From the NCBI GenBank assembly GCA_027484425.1, contig JAIXSZ010000084.1:1-64000 (forward strand): a DNA stretch of 64,000 bases. The letters run 5' to 3'. This DNA comes from Sphingobacteriales bacterium. Lineage in GTDB: Bacteria > Bacteroidota > Bacteroidia > Chitinophagales > Chitinophagaceae. Positions 26,401 through 35,847 of this stretch are shown one piece after another (the stretch's first letter is position 1; each line of letters opens with the position of its first letter). Made by a program: the position numbers and the translations under genes. The notes under the pieces were generated by a model that did not search any database, was not told the origin of the DNA, and was given only the letters and a program-made list of their open reading frames with translations.

Positions 26401-26440
26401 TGGTTACAAGAATGAGGTATGTATTAATAAATATGTGCTA

Positions 26441-26689
26441 CTAGTAAAGTTTACAGGATTCTACAGTTTTGATGCCGTTTTCGGTTTTGTCGATAGAGGC
26501 ATCTTTACAGATAGATTCTGCGGCAGATTTGGAGTTGTAAATCTTGTATTCGGTGATGGTGCTATCGGGTAAGCCGGGGTAACCATCGTAAGTGGTGATG
26601 CACTGACAGGTATAACTCTTGAGGCAAGAACTAGTGGATAAAACAGCACCTGCTGCGAGGATCAATAAAAGGGTATTGCGAAATTTCAT
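26441..26689 (-). CDS. Small Cys-rich lipoprotein
   Basis: 82 residues. A signal peptide ends with a lipobox-like T-S-S-C (Cys22), so lipid anchoring is likely. The mature part has further Cys in C-Q-C, near the middle (S-I-C-K) and near the end (E-S-C-K-L-Y), and may be disulfide-linked. No family is recognised. Among the overlapping frames here, this one alone has a signal peptide and sits correctly before the shared terminator. Confidence 0.72.
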   Translation of the reverse strand: MKFRNTLLLILAAGAVLSTSSCLKSYTCQCITTYDGYPGLPDSTITEYKIYNSKSAAESICKDASIDKTENGIKTVESCKLY

Positions 26690-26778
26690 GTAGCTGCAAA
26701 TTATAAAGGGATGAAGTTACAGAGGGATAGTTAGAATTCAAAATTTAGGAAAGATAATTGTACATGAGTGGGTTGGCA

Positions 26779-28728
26779 TTACTGCCCGCCGAGGTAACGA
26801 TAGTTTTTGAGGATGAGCCCTACATCGTAGCCTGGTGTGTATTGGCGGGCATAGGCAGTATTGATATTGGACATGACCTCGTGAGAGGGGTGATAACCAA
26901 AGAGCACATTGTAAGGGCACAACACACTGGCGCGTATGCGCGGCAGGTGGGCTGTGGACGGACCAGCGGCATAACCTACCCATGTGCGCTTGCCAGCGAG
27001 CACTTTACCACAATTGGCAAGGAACGCAGCGGGCTTGCGGACCAAAAACAGTAGCACAGGTGACAACAACAAGAAAATAAGTGTGGCTGAGATATCGACC
27101 ATACGCTTGTTGCGCAGTTGTGCAAAGTCGGAAAGGTTGTACCGCTTATCGATGGTGTATAGGTCGCCAGAGGTGGCACTGGAGTTGCTGCCCACGAAGC
27201 TTTGTCCGCCGGGAAGGTGTATTTTGTACTCGTAGCGGTCGCCACACTCCTGCATTTTGCTGAATACGTCTTGGTACCGAAGCCCATTGATACAGAAAAT
27301 GACCTCGTTGACATTGGTGACGAAGAGGAGCTGTTTCATGTCGTGTATGGTAGCGAGTGCATTGGTGCTGGTGTGCGAGGGACTGATGCGCCCGGTGAGC
27401 TCGGGGGCATAGTTGACCTGGCGCAGCACATCGGCGGTTTGTTTGTAAGCAGGCTCATCTGCCACAATAACTGCCTTGCGAGGAAGGGTGTCGTAGGGTA
27501 TGAACCTGAGTATGCCCATGCGATAGAGCAGCTCGTGCAAGCCCAATAGGATAACTGTGCCGGCAAAACCTGTGAAGATGATGATGGCACGAGAGTAGCG
27601 ATACTCGGGCGGGAGCAAGCCATAATAAGCTAGGATAACTATGGTGCCAAATATCATGCCCCGAGTGACCTTGAGCGAGCGGTAAGGCTGGTCGTAAGCA
27701 CCATTGAAGTACAAAGACAATAGCCAGAGGGATATATAAGCAGGGAAGGTGGCGTAAACCACGGCTGCCTTGATAGGTAATATGTTTTTGACCTCTGTGA
27801 CCCAAAACTCCTTGATGCCCCAAAGGGTGACGAGCAGTATCAGCGCATCGAACAAGGGCATGTGCAGCACCTTGAGACCACGCTTGAGTGTGCCGAGTAT
27901 GGCACGTAGTACTATGCCGGCATTGATGAAGAGGATGAAAAGACCTGCTTGTTTTTTGGTATAGTGTTTCTTGACGAAGGTGACGAGTGCCTCATTGAAT
28001 ATACGGACATAGGAGAGGGTCATTTTGCGGGTGCTTTCGCCCTTGTAGTGTATGAGGTCTACCTCTGGGAAATAGATGTTTTTGAAGCCAGCCTTTTGTA
28101 TGCGGTAAGAAAGGTCTACATCTTCGCAGTACATAAAGTAATCTTCATCGAACGGGCCACCAGCAATATCCATAGCAGACCTACGCACCAACATGCAGCA
28201 ACCCGAAAGGACATCGACCTCGGCTATTTGCCGCTCTGCGACGTGTACTGCATAGTACTTATTGATGTAAGCAGACTTAGGAAATAGCTTGTTGATGCCA
28301 GTGGTTTTGAAGATGGCAACTGATAGGGATGGAAAGGATTTTTTGGAGTCGGGCGCAAACTGCCCCTTACCATCAATGAGCCTTGGCCCCAGCGCACCAG
28401 CATCGGGGTGGGCATCCATGTAGGCTACAGTGGTGGAGAGGAAGTTCTCGGGCATGACGGTATCGGGATTGAGAAAGAGGATGTACTCCCCTTTGGCAAT
28501 AGCTACCGCTTGATTATTGGCCTTAGAAAAACCTTTGTTGTCTTTGTTGGGGATAAGTAGTACCTGCGGAAAACGATCGAGGACCATTTGGCAGCTATCG
28601 TCGGTAGAGTTATTGTCGACTACTATGACCTCTACGGGCATATCGCCAGCAGCACGCAGCACTGAGTGCAGGCATACCTCGAGGAAATACTTCACATTAT
28701 AATTGACAACGATAACCGATACCTTCAT
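26779..28728 (-). CDS. GT2 glycosyltransferase fused to membrane and sugar-transferase-like region
   Basis: 649 residues. Residues 1-~240 are a family 2 glycosyltransferase of the rhamnosyltransferase (WbbL-like) type: V-I-V-V-N-Y-N at the start, V-V-D-N-N-S-T-D near 36, the D-x-D-like L-N-P-D-T near 91, and C-E-D-V-D-L-S-Y-R near 203. Several transmembrane helices follow (~265-400). A Rossmann-like segment (~415-520) resembles the nucleotide-binding part of polyprenyl glycosylphosphotransferases. The C-terminal stretch has K-R-M-V-D-I, a membrane hairpin, then K-R-T-W-V-G-Y, like the end of that family but without its central catalytic block. It probably acts at the inner membrane in surface polysaccharide synthesis. 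No other polysaccharide genes lie beside it. Confidence 0.85.
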   Translation of the reverse strand: MKVSVIVVNYNVKYFLEVCLHSVLRAAGDMPVEVIVVDNNSTDDSCQMVLDRFPQVLLIPNKDNKGFSKANNQAVAIAKGEYILFLNPDTVMPENFLSTTVAYMDAHPDAGALGPRLIDGKGQFAPDSKKSFPSLSVAIFKTTGINKLFPKSAYINKYYAVHVAERQIAEVDVLSGCCMLVRRSAMDIAGGPFDEDYFMYCEDVDLSYRIQKAGFKNIYFPEVDLIHYKGESTRKMTLSYVRIFNEALVTFVKKHYTKKQAGLFILFINAGIVLRAILGTLKRGLKVLHMPLFDALILLVTLWGIKEFWVTEVKNILPIKAAVVYATFPAYISLWLLSLYFNGAYDQPYRSLKVTRGMIFGTIVILAYYGLLPPEYRYSRAIIIFTGFAGTVILLGLHELLYRMGILRFIPYDTLPRKAVIVADEPAYKQTADVLRQVNYAPELTGRISPSHTSTNALATIHDMKQLLFVTNVNEVIFCINGLRYQDVFSKMQECGDRYEYKIHLPGGQSFVGSNSSATSGDLYTIDKRYNLSDFAQLRNKRMVDISATLIFLLLSPVLLFLVRKPAAFLANCGKVLAGKRTWVGYAAGPSTAHLPRIRASVLCPYNVLFGYHPSHEVMSNINTAYARQYTPGYDVGLILKNYRYLGGQ

Positions 28729-28920
28729 AAACTATGTACGACCTGCAAGCTGTGGAGCCAGTATGTGGTGTGCGACAAAAAGCACAGCAATAATGAAGCC
28801 AAAAAGCAATAATCGTGCAAATAACGAAAAAAGATGTCAATAGATTGCACAGGAGGTGTAATTAATGTGTGAGGTAGAAGAGCATGACAAAAGAATAAAT
28901 GCCGCTAATTTTCTAATTTT

Positions 28921-29925
28921 ATGCCCATGAAGAAGTTCATAAGATTCAATTTGTGGTTGTTGCTGATAGTGGCAGCCATCATACTGACGCTGGCTGTGGT
29001 GCAGCCCAATGATGTGGTGGTGAAAAGAAGTGTGCTGATAAAGGCACCTAAAGAGGTGGTGTTTGAGCAGGTATCGAAGTTGAAGAACTGGGCCAACTGG
29101 AGTACCATACTGAGTAATGACAGCACGATAGCCATCACCTACACTGGTACTGATGGCACACCGGGTAGCGCACTGCAATGGAAGGGAGATGAGGGCGTGA
29201 GCGGAAGTGGCACCATAAAAAATGATGGTGTAGAAGGTACTACCCTGAAATACTCGTTTAACGTAACAGAACCTGCCGAAATGATAGCGGACGGTGCGAT
29301 AATAGTGGCCGATACGGCAGATATGGTAAAGGTGACGTGGACATTTCACAAGCACTTTCCGTTTCTGGCCAATGCGGCACTGGTGCTGTTTGACCTAGAC
29401 AAGTATATGGGCGCAGACCTAGAACGGAGCTTGGGAAACCTAAAAACATACTTAGCCACAAATGCCAAATCATTAATAGACATAAAAGAAACAGAATATG
29501 CTGCACGTATAGTAGCGGGCATACGCGACACTGTGAAATGGAGCGATATGGAAACATTTATGGGTGACACCTATAATCTACTGGCAAGTACATCGCCAGT
29601 GAAGGTGACTGGTGCTAGAACGGGTATCTACTACACATGGGACACGGTAGAACAAAAGACTGATGTGATGATAGGTGTACCTGTAACTGATACTGATCTA
29701 CCTATAAAGGGTATTATTTTTGCTACGGTGCCGGCAAGTAAGGCCTACATGGCCACCCACAAAGGCGGTTATGCCAGTATAAAAACTGTGCATGAGGCAC
29801 TGAACAAACATGTGACCGATGCTGGACAGGTAAGCTGGCTGACCATAGAGGAGTATATGCTATACCCCGGCAACCAAAGCGATAGCAACAAATGGGTGAC
29901 TAATGTGTATTATCTGATACAGTAA
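28921..29925 (+). CDS. SRPBCC plus GyrI-like effector-binding domain protein, membrane-anchored
   Basis: 334 residues. A single N-terminal transmembrane segment (residues ~8-26, W-L-L-L-I-V-A-A-I-I-L) acts as anchor. A START/polyketide-cyclase-like SRPBCC domain covers ~38-165, opening with V-x-R-S-V-L-I-K-A-P-K-E-V-V-F and containing N-W-A-N-W-S. A GyrI/AraC-effector-type ligand-binding domain fills ~195-334, ending with Y-x-x-Y-P-G-N-Q and N-K-W-V-T-N-V-Y-Y. Both domains bind small hydrophobic ligands in other proteins; no ligand is assigned. M-P-M at the start makes 28927 an alternative start. Confidence 0.85.
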   Translation: MPMKKFIRFNLWLLLIVAAIILTLAVVQPNDVVVKRSVLIKAPKEVVFEQVSKLKNWANWSTILSNDSTIAITYTGTDGTPGSALQWKGDEGVSGSGTIKNDGVEGTTLKYSFNVTEPAEMIADGAIIVADTADMVKVTWTFHKHFPFLANAALVLFDLDKYMGADLERSLGNLKTYLATNAKSLIDIKETEYAARIVAGIRDTVKWSDMETFMGDTYNLLASTSPVKVTGARTGIYYTWDTVEQKTDVMIGVPVTDTDLPIKGIIFATVPASKAYMATHKGGYASIKTVHEALNKHVTDAGQVSWLTIEEYMLYPGNQSDSNKWVTNVYYLIQ

Positions 29926-29995
29926 GTACTAGCGAGATACTGGATTGTAAACAGTACAAATACTACCGAATCTAATAACCGAGTAGACATAAATA

Positions 29996-30033
29996 AACAA
30001 GGGATAAACCTCGAAAAAGGTTTATCCCTTGTT
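29996..30033. terminator. Bidirectional intrinsic terminator
   Basis: Perfect 15-bp stem (29996-30010 with 30019-30033), 8-nt loop, between the convergent SRPBCC gene and proS. Confidence 0.88.
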
Positions 30034-30051
30034 TTATATAGCAATTATTTT

Positions 30052-31530
30052 CTAGTAGGCTCTGGCAAATAGCACCCTTTGCGAAGAAGGATTGCCGGTG
30101 AGGATACATTTACCCTCTTCCTGCTCATTGTTGAGTGGTATACACCTGATGGTAGCCTTGGTGAGTTCTTTGATTTTCTCTTCGGTAGCAGGCGTACCAT
30201 CCCAATGGGCTGCTACAAAACCTGCCTGCTCGTCGAGCACACGAATAAATTCGTCCCAAGTATCTACCTTTCTGGTGTTTTCGTTGCGGAAGTTAGTGGC
30301 TTTGATGAACATGTTAGACTGTATGTCGGCAAGCAGGTCGATGACATGAGCAGCTAAGTTATCGAGCGATACACTTGCTTTTTCTTTGGTATCTCTGCGC
30401 GCTACTTCTGCAACATTGTTTTCCATATCGCGAGGGCCAAGTGCTATACGAACAGGTACACCTTTGAGTTCATACTCGGCAAACTTCCATCCCGGACGAG
30501 CATTGTCATCATTGTCGTACTTCACTCTTACGCCTTGAGCTTTAAGCGTAGCTATTAGCTCATTAGCATAGTTATTGATACGCTCCTGAGCGGCTACATC
30601 TTTGTTGAATATCGGCACAACTACTACCTGTAGTGGCGCTATGCGGGGAGGCAATACGAGTCCTTGGTCGTCGCTATGAGCCATAACCAAGGCACCTACC
30701 AGGCGGGTGGATACCCCCCAAGAAGTAGCCCAAACATAATCGAGCTTGTTGTCTTTGTCCCTGAACTGGACATCGAACGCCTTGGCGAAATTTTGACCTA
30801 AGAAGTGAGATGTTCCCGCCTGCAGTGCCTTGCCATCTTGCATGAGCGCTTCTATACAATAAGTATCCTCGGCACCAGCAAAACGTTCGTTGGCGGTTTT
30901 TACGCCGCGCACTACTGGCAGAGCCATATATTCCTCTGCGAAAGTGGCATATACTTCCAGCATTTTTTGGGTTTCTTCTATTGCCTCCTCACGAGTAGCA
31001 TGCGCTGTATGCCCTTCTTGCCACAAAAACTCAGTAGTACGCAAGAACAAACGGGTACGCATTTCCCAGCGAACGACATTAGCCCACTGATTGATAAGTA
31101 GTGGTAGGTCGCGGTAAGACTGTATCCAGTCTTTATAGGTATTCCATATAATGGTTTCGGAAGTAGGGCGTACTATTAGTTCTTCTTCCAGTTTAGCATC
31201 GGGGTCTACTATTACACCACCACCATTGGGGTCGTTTTTGAGCCTATAGTGGGTTACTACAGCACACTCTTTAGCAAAACCTTCTACGTGAGCGGCTTCT
31301 TTACTCAGGAAGCTTTTGGGAATGAATAAAGGGAAGTATGCGTTTTGATGTCCTGTATCTTTGAACATTTTATCCAGCACATCTCTCATGTTTTCCCAAA
31401 GGGCATAGCCATGTGGCTTTATGACCATACAGCCTTTTACGGCTGAGTAATCTGCCAGACCGGCTTTAAGGACTATATCATTATACCATTGGGCATAATC
31501 GGCGGTTCGTGATGTGATTTCTTTAGACAT
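30052..31530 (-). CDS. proS: Prolyl-tRNA synthetase, archaeal/eukaryote-like type
   Basis: 492 residues. This class II synthetase charges tRNA(Pro) in the cytoplasm. It is the short form without the bacterial INS editing insertion (which would give ~570 residues). Motifs are [12 protein letters not shown] near residue 60, R-P-T-S-E-T near 137, R-W-E-M-R-T-R near 165 (motif 2) and W-G-V-S-T-R-L near 270 (motif 3). An anticodon-binding domain follows. The C-terminal domain has a Cys pair (R-C-I-P and G-K-C-I) and ends in R-A-Y; a terminal Tyr is characteristic of this type. It is the usual version in Bacteroidota. Confidence 0.96.
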   Translation of the reverse strand: MSKEITSRTADYAQWYNDIVLKAGLADYSAVKGCMVIKPHGYALWENMRDVLDKMFKDTGHQNAYFPLFIPKSFLSKEAAHVEGFAKECAVVTHYRLKNDPNGGGVIVDPDAKLEEELIVRPTSETIIWNTYKDWIQSYRDLPLLINQWANVVRWEMRTRLFLRTTEFLWQEGHTAHATREEAIEETQKMLEVYATFAEEYMALPVVRGVKTANERFAGAEDTYCIEALMQDGKALQAGTSHFLGQNFAKAFDVQFRDKDNKLDYVWATSWGVSTRLVGALVMAHSDDQGLVLPPRIAPLQVVVVPIFNKDVAAQERINNYANELIATLKAQGVRVKYDNDDNARPGWKFAEYELKGVPVRIALGPRDMENNVAEVARRDTKEKASVSLDNLAAHVIDLLADIQSNMFIKATNFRNENTRKVDTWDEFIRVLDEQAGFVAAHWDGTPATEEKIKELTKATIRCIPLNNEQEEGKCILTGNPSSQRVLFARAY

Positions 31531-31637
31531 AAAATTTTTGGCACGCTTTTAGTAGTATTATTTGAGACATCAGTGAGGCAAAAGGATGGCATATCCAGTA
31601 TTTGTTAAATTTGACAAACTGACCTTACTGATTGGCG

Positions 31638-31645
31638 CAAAAGTA
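31638..31645 (-). promoter_or_regulatory. TAnnTTTG promoter element for proS
   Basis: The minus strand reads TACTTTTG followed by C, an exact match ~108 bp upstream of the proS start codon, in the divergent intergenic region. Confidence 0.5.
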
Positions 31646-31686
31646 GTAATTTCACTTAAGGAATTTTAAGCAAAAAACTATTCATA

Positions 31687-32928
31687 ATGAAACGTTTCGT
31701 GATAACCAGCCTATTACTGGCAGGAATCTTTCAAGGGGTTCATGCTCAGGTAGATGATATTTATGCAACTGGTTCAGACCAGAGCAAAAATACCAGAGAA
31801 GAAGAAAGGCGTGAAAGAAGGAGAAATAAGGGTGCTGACAGATTTGACAATGGGTTTAACAGCCAGCAAAATGACAATTCTAGTCTGCCAGATAATTATC
31901 AAGACGATGGCAATGGTGCTGACTATGTAGACTATGACAATGACTATGACTACAGCACAAGGCTCAACAGATTTGATAATGACTTTTATAATATGGGCTA
32001 TTACAGCACATTTTATAATCCGTTTTGGTACAACCGCTATTGGTACGACCCATTTTGGGGTTATAACCCATGGAGACCAGGCATTACAGTAGGTTTCGGC
32101 TGGGGCTATGGCTCCATGTGGGGCTCGCCTTGGGGCTGGAACAACTGGTGGGGTTATGGTGGCTTCAATAGCTGCTGGAATCAGCCAGGATGGGGCTATG
32201 GCTGGGGTGGCTACTATGGTGGCTGGGGTGGTTATCATGGTGGTTGGGGAAATGGCTACTATGCAGGCAACGATCGCTACAATGCCCCCTACAGAGCCAC
32301 AGTCTATGGCCCTCGTGGAAATGGCGGCAGCAATGTAAGGGCTTATCGTGGTAGCAATGTGAGTCAACTGGGATTGCGCACAAGTGGCGTAACTGCCTAC
32401 AGAGGAATGAACAATGGTGGCGGTAGAAATAGTTATGCTCCCAACCAGCGCGCTACACAACAAAGCTATAACCAAGGCTATCAGGGGAATAATGCCCGTA
32501 GCGAAAGAGGTAATTTCTGGGGTGGAACCAGAACGATGAATGGTCAGGCTCAAAACAACAGCCAGGTTCAGGGTAGCGGCGTACGCAGGTTCTTTAACAA
32601 TGCTACAAGTGGTGCTATGAATAACAATCCGTCATCAACAGGCAGGGGAATACGTACAGATGTAAACCGTGGTGGATCTCCTGGCGGTGCTATAAACAGG
32701 GGGTATAACGGAGGCAGCAACTATGGTGGCGGCAGCAGAAGCATAGGTAATGGCGGGGGCGGTTCTTACCAAGGCGGTGGTAGTAGCCCGATTAGAGGCG
32801 GCGGTTCTTTTGGTGGTGGCAGTAGTAGCCCCAGTCCTAGCAGAGGCGGTGGTTCTTTTGGTGGCGGCAGTAGTAGCCCCAGTCCTAGCAGAGGCGGTGG
32901 TTCTTTTGGTGGCGGTGGCAGAAGATAA
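31687..32928 (+). CDS. Exported Gly/Tyr/Trp/Asn-rich low-complexity protein
   Basis: 413 residues with a signal peptide (cleavage near V-H-A-Q). A charged stretch (R-E-E-E-R-R-E-R-R-R, ~35-45) and an Asp/Asn/Tyr-rich part (~55-100) follow. A Trp/Gly/Tyr-rich block (~100-205) has repeated W-G-Y-G and G-G-W-G-G-Y, then comes an Arg/Gly/Asn-rich region. The C-terminus has 2.75 copies of R-G-G-G-S-F-G-G-G-S-S-S-P-S-P-S. Composition suggests a disordered or adhesive matrix or cell-surface protein. No domain is recognised and no T9SS signal is present. A clear terminator follows. Confidence 0.78.
   Translation: MKRFVITSLLLAGIFQGVHAQVDDIYATGSDQSKNTREEERRERRRNKGADRFDNGFNSQQNDNSSLPDNYQDDGNGADYVDYDNDYDYSTRLNRFDNDFYNMGYYSTFYNPFWYNRYWYDPFWGYNPWRPGITVGFGWGYGSMWGSPWGWNNWWGYGGFNSCWNQPGWGYGWGGYYGGWGGYHGGWGNGYYAGNDRYNAPYRATVYGPRGNGGSNVRAYRGSNVSQLGLRTSGVTAYRGMNNGGGRNSYAPNQRATQQSYNQGYQGNNARSERGNFWGGTRTMNGQAQNNSQVQGSGVRRFFNNATSGAMNNNPSSTGRGIRTDVNRGGSPGGAINRGYNGGSNYGGGSRSIGNGGGGSYQGGGSSPIRGGGSFGGGSSSPSPSRGGGSFGGGSSSPSPSRGGGSFGGGGRR
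32794..32925 (+). repeat. 48-bp coding repeat, 2.75 copies
   Basis: Copies at 32794-32841, 32842-32889 and 32890-32925 (partial), nearly identical, encoding the 16-residue Gly/Ser/Pro unit. Prone to slippage. Confidence 0.88.
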
Positions 32929-32948
32929 CCTCGTTAATAAAAATGTAA

Positions 32949-32982
32949 AAAAGGCATTGTTACTGTTGTAACGATGCCTTTT
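32949..32982 (+). terminator. Intrinsic terminator
   Basis: 14-bp stem with one G-T wobble (32949-32962 with 32969-32982), A-rich before and TT after. Confidence 0.78.
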
Positions 32983-33092
32983 GGCTGTAAAGTGTATTTT
33001 AGGTATGGTTTTTGCAACCGTTTACACAACAAAATGTACCTAAAAGAAGCTAACGACACACATTATCCTTCATTAATCCATAACTAGTACAT

Positions 33093-34643
33093 ATGCGTTT
33101 CAACAAATCATTAATATTATTTCCTGCTTTAGGTTTAGGAAATATTATAGCTCAAGCACAAGATTTAAATTTGGCTTATAATATGTCGAACCTTACAGTG
33201 CAGGGCACGGCCAGATCTATGGGGTTTGGCAATGCTTTAGGCTCCATAGGTGGTGACTTTAGCAGCGCTAGCGTCAATCCAGCAGGATTAGGCGTATACC
33301 GCAGTTCTGAGCTTACATTGACTCCAACATTGCGTTTGAATAGTGCAAGCAGCAGCTATCTTGGTGAAACTACGATTGACAACAATGCTCGGTTTAATTT
33401 CAACAACTTTGGGATGGTATTTACAGATGCACCTAAGGGCAAAAGGTATGATAGAAGAAGTTGGAAAGCCGTTTCTTTTGCATTTGGGATGAACAGAGTA
33501 GCAGATTTTAATAGAAACTATGCATACGGGGGTGATAATTATAAGAATTCTGCCACATTAGCCTTTGAAGCAGATGCCAATCAATATCCGGGTGATGCGA
33601 GTAGTACATCTCCACTTAGCGTGCCAGGCTATATAGGCTATCAGGCATACTTGCTGAATGCAAATACTAATGGTGATTTTTACTCGATAGCTCCGGTATC
33701 TGGAGGCATAAGACAAGATAAATTCGTAAAAGAGAGAGGTAGAATAAATGAATATGCAATATCGTTAGGAGGTAACTATCAAGAACAACTAATGATAGGC
33801 GCCACATTAGGCATACCATCGGTAAAATATGACATCACCTCCACTTTTAGTGAGTCATTATCTATCAATAACGCTGCGAGCAATCCCTACAGATTCAACT
33901 ACTTTAATTATACTCAGAACTTGAAAGTAACCGGAACAGGTGTGAACCTAAAACTGGGTGCTATTTACAAGGTGAATGACAATGTTAGAATAGGCGGAGC
34001 ATTCCATACACCGACAGTGTATGCACTGAATGAGACATATACACCAAGCATCAACTCGAATGTAGGAAATACTACTACTGTGGCTACGGTAGACAATGGA
34101 GTATTAGCATCAAATAGATTTGACTACAGTTTTGTGTCGCCATGGCGTGGCATACTAAGTGGGTCATACATTTTGAAAGGAAAAGGATTTCTGACCCTCG
34201 ATTACGAGTATATAGGCTATAACTCTATGAGTTTCATATACCCAGTAGGAGATGGGTTTGGAAATAATTATGAACAGCAAGAGCAGGCAATGAACAGAAG
34301 TATTAAAAACACCTACAAAGGCACGTCCAATGTACGTATTGGAGCGGAAGCCCTACTTACTAAATACTTTATGCTTAGGGCTGGGTTTGGGTACTACAGT
34401 AATCCATACAAAGCAGAAGGCGTGGGTGGTGAGCGTATGGACTTTAGTGGCGGTCTTGGTTTCCGTGGAACTAATGGTTTCTTTGCAGATCTTGGTTTTG
34501 TGCATAGCGCTTATCAGGTGCAGGCAGCACCCTACTCTATCGATTACAACTATGTAGTTTCGAGCCCAATCTCTGCAGTGCCTATGTACACTACAGACTA
34601 CAGCATCAACAACATAGCGCTGACAGTAGGCGTAAAATTTTAG
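33093..34643 (+). CDS. OmpP1/FadL/TodX-like outer membrane protein
   Basis: 516 residues with a signal peptide (near A-Q-A-Q). The mature start has L-T-V-Q-G-T-A-R-S-M-G-F-G-N-A-L-G-S-I-G-G-D, then S-V-N-P-A-G-L-G-V-Y-R-S-S-E, the conserved opening of Bacteroidota outer-membrane beta-barrels of the OmpP1/FadL-like or hemin-receptor-annotated group. Alternating amphipathic strands continue to the C-terminal A-L-T-V-G-V-K-F with a terminal aromatic residue, as expected for barrel insertion. Probably transports or binds a hydrophobic molecule; the substrate is unknown. The following OmpA-like gene has its own promoter element. Confidence 0.85.
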   Translation: MRFNKSLILFPALGLGNIIAQAQDLNLAYNMSNLTVQGTARSMGFGNALGSIGGDFSSASVNPAGLGVYRSSELTLTPTLRLNSASSSYLGETTIDNNARFNFNNFGMVFTDAPKGKRYDRRSWKAVSFAFGMNRVADFNRNYAYGGDNYKNSATLAFEADANQYPGDASSTSPLSVPGYIGYQAYLLNANTNGDFYSIAPVSGGIRQDKFVKERGRINEYAISLGGNYQEQLMIGATLGIPSVKYDITSTFSESLSINNAASNPYRFNYFNYTQNLKVTGTGVNLKLGAIYKVNDNVRIGGAFHTPTVYALNETYTPSINSNVGNTTTVATVDNGVLASNRFDYSFVSPWRGILSGSYILKGKGFLTLDYEYIGYNSMSFIYPVGDGFGNNYEQQEQAMNRSIKNTYKGTSNVRIGAEALLTKYFMLRAGFGYYSNPYKAEGVGGERMDFSGGLGFRGTNGFFADLGFVHSAYQVQAAPYSIDYNYVVSSPISAVPMYTTDYSINNIALTVGVKF

Positions 34644-34731
34644 CAATTGAATTAACTATTGATAATCAATAGGTTATGTATGCTTTCATGATTTTTTATT
34701 TTCCTTAACGCATTTTTAAGCCTATTATAAA

Positions 34732-34739
34732 TAGTTTTG
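34732..34739 (+). promoter_or_regulatory. TAnnTTTG promoter element for the OmpA-family gene
   Basis: TAGTTTTG followed by C, an exact match 45 bp before the ATG at 34785. Confidence 0.55.
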
Positions 34740-34784
34740 CCATCAATCCATTATATCAACAAATAAAAGATCAAATTAGAATTT

Positions 34785-35636
34785 ATGAAGCTAACGCACA
34801 TCATGTTTATCGGACTGGCATCGGCAGTAATGTTTTCTTGCACAGCACCCAAGAAACTAAAACAAAGTGAAGAAAAACTGGCAAAACTCGACAGCGCACA
34901 TCGTGCATTGCTTCTAGAAAACGCAAAATGCCAAACAGCCCGCAACTCAGATATTGAAAAAATGAAAATGCTGGAAGCTCAGCTGGCAGACAGCAAAGCA
35001 AATAGCAATCAGGTATTAAGCCAATTGAAAGACCTATCTGTAATAACTGGCTCACAAGCGGAAAGCATCAAAAAATCGCTAGATAATATAGGTGTTAAAG
35101 ATGCGTACATTAAAGATTTACAATCTGCTATCAACCGTAAGGATTCATTGAACATGGCACTGGTGATAAACCTGAAGAGTGCTATAGGTAATCTGGATGA
35201 TAAAGACATCAACGTAAAGGTGGACAAAGGAGTAGTATATGTAGATATATCAGATAAATTGTTGTTCAAAAGTGGCAGCTACGATGTAACCGATAAAGCA
35301 CAAGAAGTACTGGGTAAAGTAGCTAAGGTGATCAACAACCAGCCAGACCTAGAGTTTTTGGTGGAAGGCCATACCGATAATAAACAATTCAGAGGTAACG
35401 GTGCACTACTTGACAACTGGGACCTGAGCGTAAAAAGAGCCACATCGGTAGTACGCATATTGGAAACAAAATACAAAGTACCAGCAAGCCGCATGACTGC
35501 TGCCGGCCGCAGTGAATATGTGCCAATAGCATCGAACGATACTAAAGAAGGTAATGCTATCAACAGACGCACACGCATAGTGATACTTCCACAGTTGGAT
35601 CAGTTCTTTAAGCTGCTTGAAAAACCACAAGAATAA
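34785..35636 (+). CDS. OmpA-family peptidoglycan-binding lipoprotein
   Basis: 283 residues. A signal peptide ends with M-F-S-C (Cys19), so a lipid anchor is likely. A coiled-coil segment (~25-90, E-K-L-A-K-L-D-S-A-H) is followed by an OmpA-type domain (~155-270) with Y-V-D-I-S-D-K-L-L-F, V-E-G-H-T-D-N, W-D-L-S-V-K-R-A and N-R-R-T-R-I-V-I. The TD and NRR residues are those that bind diaminopimelate in this fold. It tethers the outer membrane to the cell wall. A strong terminator follows directly. Confidence 0.92.
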   Translation: MKLTHIMFIGLASAVMFSCTAPKKLKQSEEKLAKLDSAHRALLLENAKCQTARNSDIEKMKMLEAQLADSKANSNQVLSQLKDLSVITGSQAESIKKSLDNIGVKDAYIKDLQSAINRKDSLNMALVINLKSAIGNLDDKDINVKVDKGVVYVDISDKLLFKSGSYDVTDKAQEVLGKVAKVINNQPDLEFLVEGHTDNKQFRGNGALLDNWDLSVKRATSVVRILETKYKVPASRMTAAGRSEYVPIASNDTKEGNAINRRTRIVILPQLDQFFKLLEKPQE

Positions 35637-35655
35637 TATCATCGATTTTATAGTG

Positions 35656-35690
35656 AAAAGGCTGTTTCCGCACCAGAAACAGCCTTTTTT
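35656..35690 (+). terminator. Intrinsic terminator
   Basis: Perfect 13-bp stem (35656-35668 with 35676-35688) followed by T run. Confidence 0.88.
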
Positions 35691-35847
35691 ATATTAGCTT
35701 AGGCCATCAAAGCAAAGAGCGAAGTTTAGGAATAATGCAGTTGCAGAATAGGTGCCCCTCACCATCTTAAAACTACATTTTCTGTCAACTAATTTTTAAC
35801 CTTTCGGGCTCGGAAAAATGACCTAAATTGCGGGTACAGAGTACTCT

